From the NCBI GenBank assembly GCA_025765595.1, contig JAIVFH010000018.1, positions 1-64,000 of the forward strand: 64,000 nt of DNA, written 5' to 3'. The DNA comes from Obelidium mucronatum (lineage: Eukaryota; Chytridiomycota; Chytridiomycetes; Chytridiales; Chytriomycetaceae). The notes beneath the pieces were generated by a model. The model saw nothing but the letters and a program-made list of their open reading frames with translations, was not told the origin of the DNA and searched no databases. Below, piece after piece: positions 57,698-64,000 of this stretch. Each line of letters opens with the position of its first letter. The first letter of the stretch is position 1. A program made the position numbers and the translations under genes.

Positions 57698-58372
57698 TCA
57701 ACATATATTATTCCACGACTTGACTATTCTAAATAAATCAGACGCCTCCTTCACCCACACAAACTGCAAACAAAAAGATTCCACTTCAATTTCAAATTCA
57801 TTTGTGATTGGAATCAAATTGTTTCGTAGAAGCGATTGCAAGAATATACAAACCTGCAAAGAATAAGTTTTAGAAGTAAAACAAAACAAGAAGAAAAAGA
57901 AGAAAAAAAAAAAGAAAAGAAAAGAAAAAACAGAATAAATACACCAACCAAACGAACAAGACGAGCTTGGTTTTGTTTGTCTCCAGCAGCTGTAGCACAT
58001 TGTTGGCAAATGTTTGCAATGTACAGATTTGCAAATCCTTCGGGGAGAAAGGGTGCCGTTGATGGAGAGGATATTAGTTTATTGACGACATCCATTACTT
58101 GCAAAGAGAGTGGCATGCTGACGAGAGTGTCCAAGAAACTGTTATGTGGCAGTTTGTTGAGTTTTAGCGGGGACGGAGTAATGCGGCAAGGAAAGTGTAC
58201 TGAACTCATCAGCAATGTGAACAGATAAGAGGCCTTTCATCACTTCTATTGAGATGTTTGGATTTGTTTCGACAAGATGAGCAAATGTTACGGTTGCTGA
58301 ATTTGTTGACTCATTGAAATCGAGAAGGAATGTAGGTGATGTGGACATTAATTCGATAAGAGCCTGAATAAA

Positions 58373-58417
<45 letters not shown>

Positions 58418-59635
58418 TCAAAAAGAGTCATCTTTTGTACACACCTTCTGTTCTGTACTTCGCAAAGGACGTTCGAGAGCAAGCTTCAATAGATTTCTTG
58501 AAGTTTCTCGTTGTTCGACAGCAATTGGATCAACGGGATCATCAGGAGGGGAAAAAGAAGAATCTTGTGGTTCATCTTCCGACCAAATAAACTGTATAGC
58601 ATACAAGAAGTATAAACGAATGTACATATATGATTTCAGCGTTTCTGAAAGGAAATTAGATGATTCATTCAACAGATTTGGAGCTCCACCTTTGGTGGAA
58701 TAGATGCGGCGGTAGGAATGTAAAGAAAAGAAAGACTATGAGGGTACAAAAATAAACCGCCTTCGGCGGTAGTGCTCCGCCTGCGGCGGTAGAGCCCCGC
58801 CTTCGGCAGTAGAACTCCGCCTACGGTGGTTAGATCACCGCCTACGGCGGTAGAACAAAAGTACCTGATCCATTCCAGGCACTTGCAAAGGGGGCATCGC
58901 CAATATATCCAAGAAATCAAATTCCGACAATGCAATTTGATCATCCAACGAATCCAAAGACTCATCACCACAAAAGATATCGACAGTAGCATTGAGAGCA
59001 TCATTGATAGAAACGTCCGAGTAAGAAGGATCCAAAACGTCGGTGCAAGGAAGCATAAAGACACGCGGTACAACTACGCAAGAGGAGGCGCCGATTGAAT
59101 GCAGATATTGATGCCAGACGGGAGAATAGAGTTTAATATTTGCAGCCAGGTTTTTAGTCAGTTGCACGGCAGTTGGCGATGAAGGGGTCGAGAAGATGTC
59201 GGCGATGTCGGCGGCCGATTTCTGGGCAACGGACAGCGGAATATCGAACGAAAAAGACGCCTCTGCGGCGTTGAAACTCAGACACGTGGCCAGCAGCCAG
59301 CGCTCGCAGACGGCGACGGGCGGCTCGAAGGCGGCGGGGTCGAGCAGGTAGGCGAGGGCGATGCGCAGGGCGCGGGTGCGCAGCGTGTTGTAGTTGTAGT
59401 TGTTGCTTGAGTTGTTGTTGTTGCTGGATGGCATCGACACTTGCATCGACAGCGACAGCGCCACGCACAGCGCATTGAGGCGCAGCGGGGCGCCCGGCAG
59501 CAGCACGCGGCACTGCAGCAGCACGAGCAGCACGGGCAGATCGGCAACTGCGGCGGCGCCTGCGCCTGGGAGCGGCGCGGCGGTGTGCGCCAGCGCGCGA
59601 AACAGCGCGGCGATGGACGACGGCGTGGCGGCCAT
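57698..59635 (-). CDS. CNOT11: CCR4-NOT transcription complex subunit 11
   Basis: Exons 59635-58865, 58591-58445, 58363 to about 58229, about 58166-57949 and 57853-57698. The family landmarks are the C-terminal blocks RPLRSTEQK joined to ALIELMSTSPTFLLDFN, LVETNPNISIEVMKGLL, LVSMPLSLQVMDVVNKL, FANLYIANICQQC, RLVRL joined to VCIFLQSLLRNNLIP and EIEVESFCLQFVWVKEASDLF. CNOT11 is a module of the CCR4-NOT mRNA deadenylase. The junction between exons 3 and 4 (58229-58166) does not close in phase with a standard intron: the likely GTACAC donor and AACAG acceptor leave the frame off by one, so this part is tentative. The N-terminal third is GC-rich and Ala/Ser/Asn-rich. Intron 1 is 273 nt and carries a palindromic minisatellite. 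Confidence 0.88.
58379..58414. repeat. Poly-A run in a CNOT11 intron
   Basis: Thirty-six A (T on the coding strand) in the intron between exons 2 and 3. Confidence 0.9.
58755..58855. repeat. Palindromic GC-rich minisatellite
   Basis: Five units of about 21 nt, each a hairpin of the form CCGCC-T-N-C-GGCGG followed by TAG and a short spacer. Some arms carry single changes (GGCAG, GGTGG) and one spacer has an extra T. A sixth degenerate unit lies at 58684-58699 (CTCCACCTTTGGTGGA). The array is within CNOT11 intron 1. Confidence 0.85.
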
Positions 59636-59696
59636 TCTTTTTCGTTCTTTCTTTCTTTCTTTCTTTTTGTTTTATTTATTTATTTTTAATTAATAA

Positions 59697-60867
<1,171 letters not shown>

Positions 60868-61032
60868 AACCAGATTCTTCGAGATTATTCGCGATTGGCG
60901 GATGTACACAAAGACGCGTGGATGACACGAAATGACGTCCTTTTTTTTAGAAATGTAAAAGGAGGTCAAACAAGAATTTTCAGCCTCAAAAAAACCGTTG
61001 TGACCAAGCACCATCCAAAGTCTCCCACATCA

Positions 61033-62614
61033 ATGACTGAACAACAAAACTTCTATCCCGAGTGCCAACGGCACCTACTAGACTTACCGCAACTACCCAA
61101 AACAGTCCAAACCCAAGAAGTCAACACCTATGCCAAACACCAAGTGCCACCTCCAACTCCCCCGTCAACTGTTGGAACCATGGACCCAATCCCTTACGAA
61201 ACACCTGCTCCATCCCAAGAGTACCAGCTTCAGCAGCAACAGGAACCATTAAACCTGATACACGACTTTTTTGCCTCCACCGTACACCACCTCGCAGATC
61301 CATCCACACCATACCTCGCCACATCATTCGACATCCAGCGATTTCTAGAATCTCGGTTCCAAAGCCACTTTTCCACATGCTCATCCGCAACAACAACACC
61401 AACACCTGCTTTTGCAGGATCGACAGTTGCAGCAGCACCAGGATCAACAGCAGCAGCAGCAGCGACAGCAGCACAAACAGACGCACCACTACCAGCACCA
61501 GCACCCGCCCCATCCTCAACACCCCACCAATTCGACTTTCAAATAACAACATGCCTCCAAATCCTCTTTGAAGTGCTTATCCACAAGCTCGAAACGACAG
61601 ACTGTATAGAAATAACAAACACGGACGCCACAGCGCGGTTCGTGGAATGGACGGGGGAAAACCTGTTTCCACTCTTACAATGTTATATCGGCGCTGCTGA
61701 TGGCGCGTTTGAGCTTGTCGCGTTGGAGGTTTTGTTGTGGACGTGTTTACCGTTGAGGAGGACTATTGATGGCGGGTTGGTTAATTTAGGTCCTGTTTCG
61801 AGTGCGAGGATGGAGTTGTTTGCACCCGTGCTGATTTGTCTGAGAAAGTGTGGTGTTGTCAGGGAAGGTGTGGTTGAACGGTGGATTGAAGGGGTGCGAG
61901 AGAAAGTCGCGGTTGCGGAGGAAGGGGAAAGGGTTGTTGGTGGTGGTGGTGGTGGCGGTAGTAACGGGGGCTCCATGTTTGTTGGGGTTGCGGATGTCTT
62001 GTATAAGGTAAGCCAACTTTTTAATTTTTCAAACTTCATCTCCTTTTTTTTTTTATTATTCATTTATTGTTTTTTCCCCGCGTCTTAACAACCATCTACT
62101 TTTTCCTCTCTCTCTCTCTCTCTCCCCCAATAAGTATGAACGGCTCGCTTCGATTTCAGAGTTCTTGGCCTTTGACGGATACGACTTTGACTATGCTGGA
62201 GTCTCGGCGGCTCCTTCTCCACAAAATGCAGCTCCTCCTTTTGTGTGTTGGAATGGAATGGTAATGCCTTCTCCCTCTCCTGCTCCCATTAGACCTCGCA
62301 GCAATGCGAACCACTCTCACAACAACAACAAACAAAGAAACAACGACGAAACACCGCACAGAACTAGTTTCTTCATGCCCAGCAACAACAAAAAACCGCG
62401 ACGATTTAGTTTGAGCTCTCTAGGATTTGGTGGCGGTGCCGGTGATGGTGGTGGTGGTGGTGGTGGTGGTGGTGGTGGCGATGTGAAAACGGACGTTTGT
62501 GGCGGCGGCGGCGGGCGTAATACTGGCGTACTTGGCATTTCAAATTCCACTCTGTTTCGAAGAAAGTCGTTTGCTAAAGTGGGTAACCGCGTTATGGGAC
62601 TCAAGTTTTGGTGA
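61033..62614 (+). CDS. Unrecognised 484-aa protein
   Basis: Two exons (61033-62007, 62135-62614) give 484 aa. The frame stays open upstream to 60895, but that part overlaps the TGS1 3' end, so the Met of MTEQQNFYPECQRHLLDLPQ is preferred. Residues about 85-330 appear helical (LNLIHDFFASTVHHLADPST, TTCLQILFEVLIHKLETTDC, FELVALEVLLWTCLPLRR, VLICLRKCGVVREGVVERWI), interrupted by Ala/Thr/Pro and Gly runs. The C-terminal part is Ser/Asn/Gly-rich and basic with a long Gly run and a possible terminal basic patch (LFRRKSFAKVGNRVMGLKF). No family recognised; it may be a regulatory or cyclin-like scaffold but nothing supports that firmly. Confidence 0.6.
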
Positions 62615-62725
62615 AAACGACTTGAAAGTATTCCTTATTATATTTTCCAGACCTTTTATTAAGTATACATTAAGGAGTGTAAATAAACCTTTTTTTTTGT
62701 ATGTGAAGTATAACAATTTTATGCA

Positions 62726-63439
62726 TTAAAACAAGGAATCTAGGAAATCAGAGGCATTAAATCTTTTCCGTGGTTTCAAGCCTATTCCGGGACGTTTGAG
62801 GAGAGGAGCTGGCGTTGGTGGCACGACATCGACAGCGTCCAGTTCTGAATTCTCAACAACAACTGAAGCCACTTGAGTAATTCCACGCCGAATCATGAAC
62901 GAAGAAGCCAGAGATGAAGAATGCGCAGGAACGATTGGTTTTGCTGGGGATGAAGCTGCTTGGAGAAGCACTTCGGAAGTGTTGCTATCGTTGTCGCTCT
63001 CCGTCTCAGTTTCTGCTTCTATCCGTTCTGCATCGACTGTAGGTATACTTGGAATAACAGCTGGAACTACTCGATTCACTGGAACCACTGGCGCAGGCGC
63101 CTTGGCCACTACTCTGGCACCAAGAACGCCCTGGCTTCTGTTGCTGTTTCCCGAAACTGTTCGCCAAAACATTTCGTCGTCTTCTTCGCGTTTGAGTTCC
63201 TTGTTTGTCTTCCGCTTTTTGGAAGTTGGCTGCGGCTGCTGCTGAAGGTGGTGTTTGTTGTTCTTGGAAGCAACCGCCGTGACAAGGACAGCATCGTCCG
63301 CATCAGTGTTTCCAATCTCTAGCAGCTTCGCCTCTTGGATAGGTCGCAAGTACTCAATGGCCGCCAGTCGCAGATGCGAGTCAGTGAAAAGATTCATTGT
63401 TTCGCGGAGGTCATTTGTGGGGTGGGTCATGAGCGTCAA
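62726..63439 (-). CDS. Unrecognised 237-aa protein
   Basis: An intronless frame. The N-terminus is helical (RLAAIEYLRPIQEAKLLEIG), followed by a basic stretch with Gln and Lys (TSKKRKTNKELKREEDDEMF, likely nuclear), a Pro/Val-rich linker and an acidic-Ser segment. A conserved-looking end reads LLKRPGIGLKPRKRFNASDF then LDSLF. No domain recognised. The upstream gene is the second H2A copy, 102 bp away on the same strand. Confidence 0.55.
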   Translation of the reverse strand: MTLMTHPTNDLRETMNLFTDSHLRLAAIEYLRPIQEAKLLEIGNTDADDAVLVTAVASKNNKHHLQQQPQPTSKKRKTNKELKREEDDEMFWRTVSGNSNRSQGVLGARVVAKAPAPVVPVNRVVPAVIPSIPTVDAERIEAETETESDNDSNTSEVLLQAASSPAKPIVPAHSSSLASSFMIRRGITQVASVVVENSELDAVDVVPPTPAPLLKRPGIGLKPRKRFNASDFLDSLF

Positions 63440-63541
63440 ATAAAAAACAGATAGACGTAATTATTATTTAATAGTATTTTATTGATAATCCCAAAGATAT
63501 ACAAGCGTAAGACTGAAGCAGCACAAGCGAATGCGTCAAGT

Positions 63542-63937
63542 TTATCCAGACTTTCCACCAGATTCGAGCTCCTCCTTCTTTGGGAGCAGCGAAGGCTGAA
63601 TGTTTGGCAACACACCTCCCTGGGCAATAGTCACAGTGCCGAGGAGCTTGTTCAATTCTTCATCGTTTCTGATGGCAAGCTGCAAGTGTCTTGGGATGAT
63701 ACGCGTCTTCTTGTTGTCACGGGCAGCGTTTCCGGCCAATTCGAGGATTTCAGCTCCGAGGTATTCGAGGACAGCAGCCAAGTACACTGGCGCTCCAGCT
63801 CCGACACGCTGGGCGTAGTTTCCCTTACGGAGCAGACGGTGGATACGACCGACTGGGAACTGCAGTCCAGCACGGGACGAACGTGATTTGGCACCGGCCT
63901 TGGCCTTTCCTGAGCTCTTTCCTTTTCCACCAGCCAT
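63542..63937 (-). CDS. Histone H2A, copy 2
   Basis: Intronless, 131 aa, identical in translation to the H2A at 14071-14466, with only a few silent changes. It keeps the 3' untranslated region (about 90 bp) and the leader up to AAATAGGGCGGG, where the window ends, so its TATA box is cut off. Opposite orientation to copy 1, 49 kb away. Like copy 1 it lacks an SQ motif at the C-terminus. A partner H2B gene may lie just beyond the window edge. Confidence 0.97.
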   Translation of the reverse strand: MAGGKGKSSGKAKAGAKSRSSRAGLQFPVGRIHRLLRKGNYAQRVGAGAPVYLAAVLEYLGAEILELAGNAARDNKKTRIIPRHLQLAIRNDEELNKLLGTVTIAQGGVLPNIQPSLLPKKEELESGGKSG

Positions 63938-64000
63938 TTTTTGCTATATGATTTCTTGTTTGTTGCTTTCTCCCATCGACCACTTGAACCCGCCCTATTT

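Noticed and set aside
58755..58855. CRISPR-like array
   Set aside because: Units are palindromic with spacers of only a few similar bases and lie in a eukaryotic intron; a minisatellite.

Overview
The window reads as nuclear DNA of a zoosporic (flagellated) fungus, most likely a chytrid. Almost every recognisable gene is broken by short spliceosomal introns, mostly 40-90 nt with GT..AG ends. Gene order is compact and both strands are used. The gene set is fungal/opisthokont (ARV1, FSH-type hydrolase, YCK-like casein kinase I, wax-synthase-like MBOAT, QCR2) but also holds flagellar or microtubule genes (CFAP53, katanin p60). The organism call is inference: no rRNA or species marker is present. 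I assembled introns by hand from reading frame, GT/AG signals and phase. Where phases close over the whole gene I am confident of the structure; unresolved junctions are stated.

Layout. 1-5.4 kb is repeat-derived: a broken non-LTR reverse transcriptase, a Helitron-like HUH fragment, weak ORFs and a 36-G run. 5.4-10.2 kb (minus) holds an F-box-like/ankyrin protein, two odd proteins with apparent frameshifts, and the ER lectin OS-9/Yos9. OS-9 is head-to-head, 34 bp apart, with ARV1 (plus). A C2H2 zinc-finger gene and a divergent H2B/H2A pair follow (to 14.5 kb). 15-19.4 kb (minus) has a 967-aa unrecognised protein and a cystatin-like protein. 19.7-26.3 kb (plus) has QCR2, CFAP53, a beta-propeller protein and an unknown. 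26.4-32 kb (minus) has casein kinase I, a ketohexokinase-like PfkB kinase and an MBOAT acyltransferase. 32.2-34.8 kb is a tandem duplication carrying a small secreted Cys protein and its deleted copy.

35.7-44.6 kb has an SQD2-like glycosyltransferase, a Cys-rich protein and then four consecutive alpha/beta-hydrolase genes of four different families. 44.7-57.6 kb has an F-box/LRR protein, divergent glycyl- and leucyl-tRNA synthetases and katanin p60. 57.7-64 kb has CNOT11 head-to-head with TGS1, two unrecognised proteins and a second H2A gene encoding the same protein as the first.

The most interesting non-coding signal is a 76-nt sequence with C box, D box and terminal stem, present three times, always sense, inside introns of the Gly- and Leu-tRNA synthetase genes. 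It looks like an intron-hosted C/D snoRNA family. A second genome-scale signal is a strongly GC-rich 5' end in at least nine genes, falling to ordinary composition downstream. Several functional neighbours share very short divergent promoters (OS-9/ARV1, CNOT11/TGS1, H2B/H2A, GlyRS/LeuRS).
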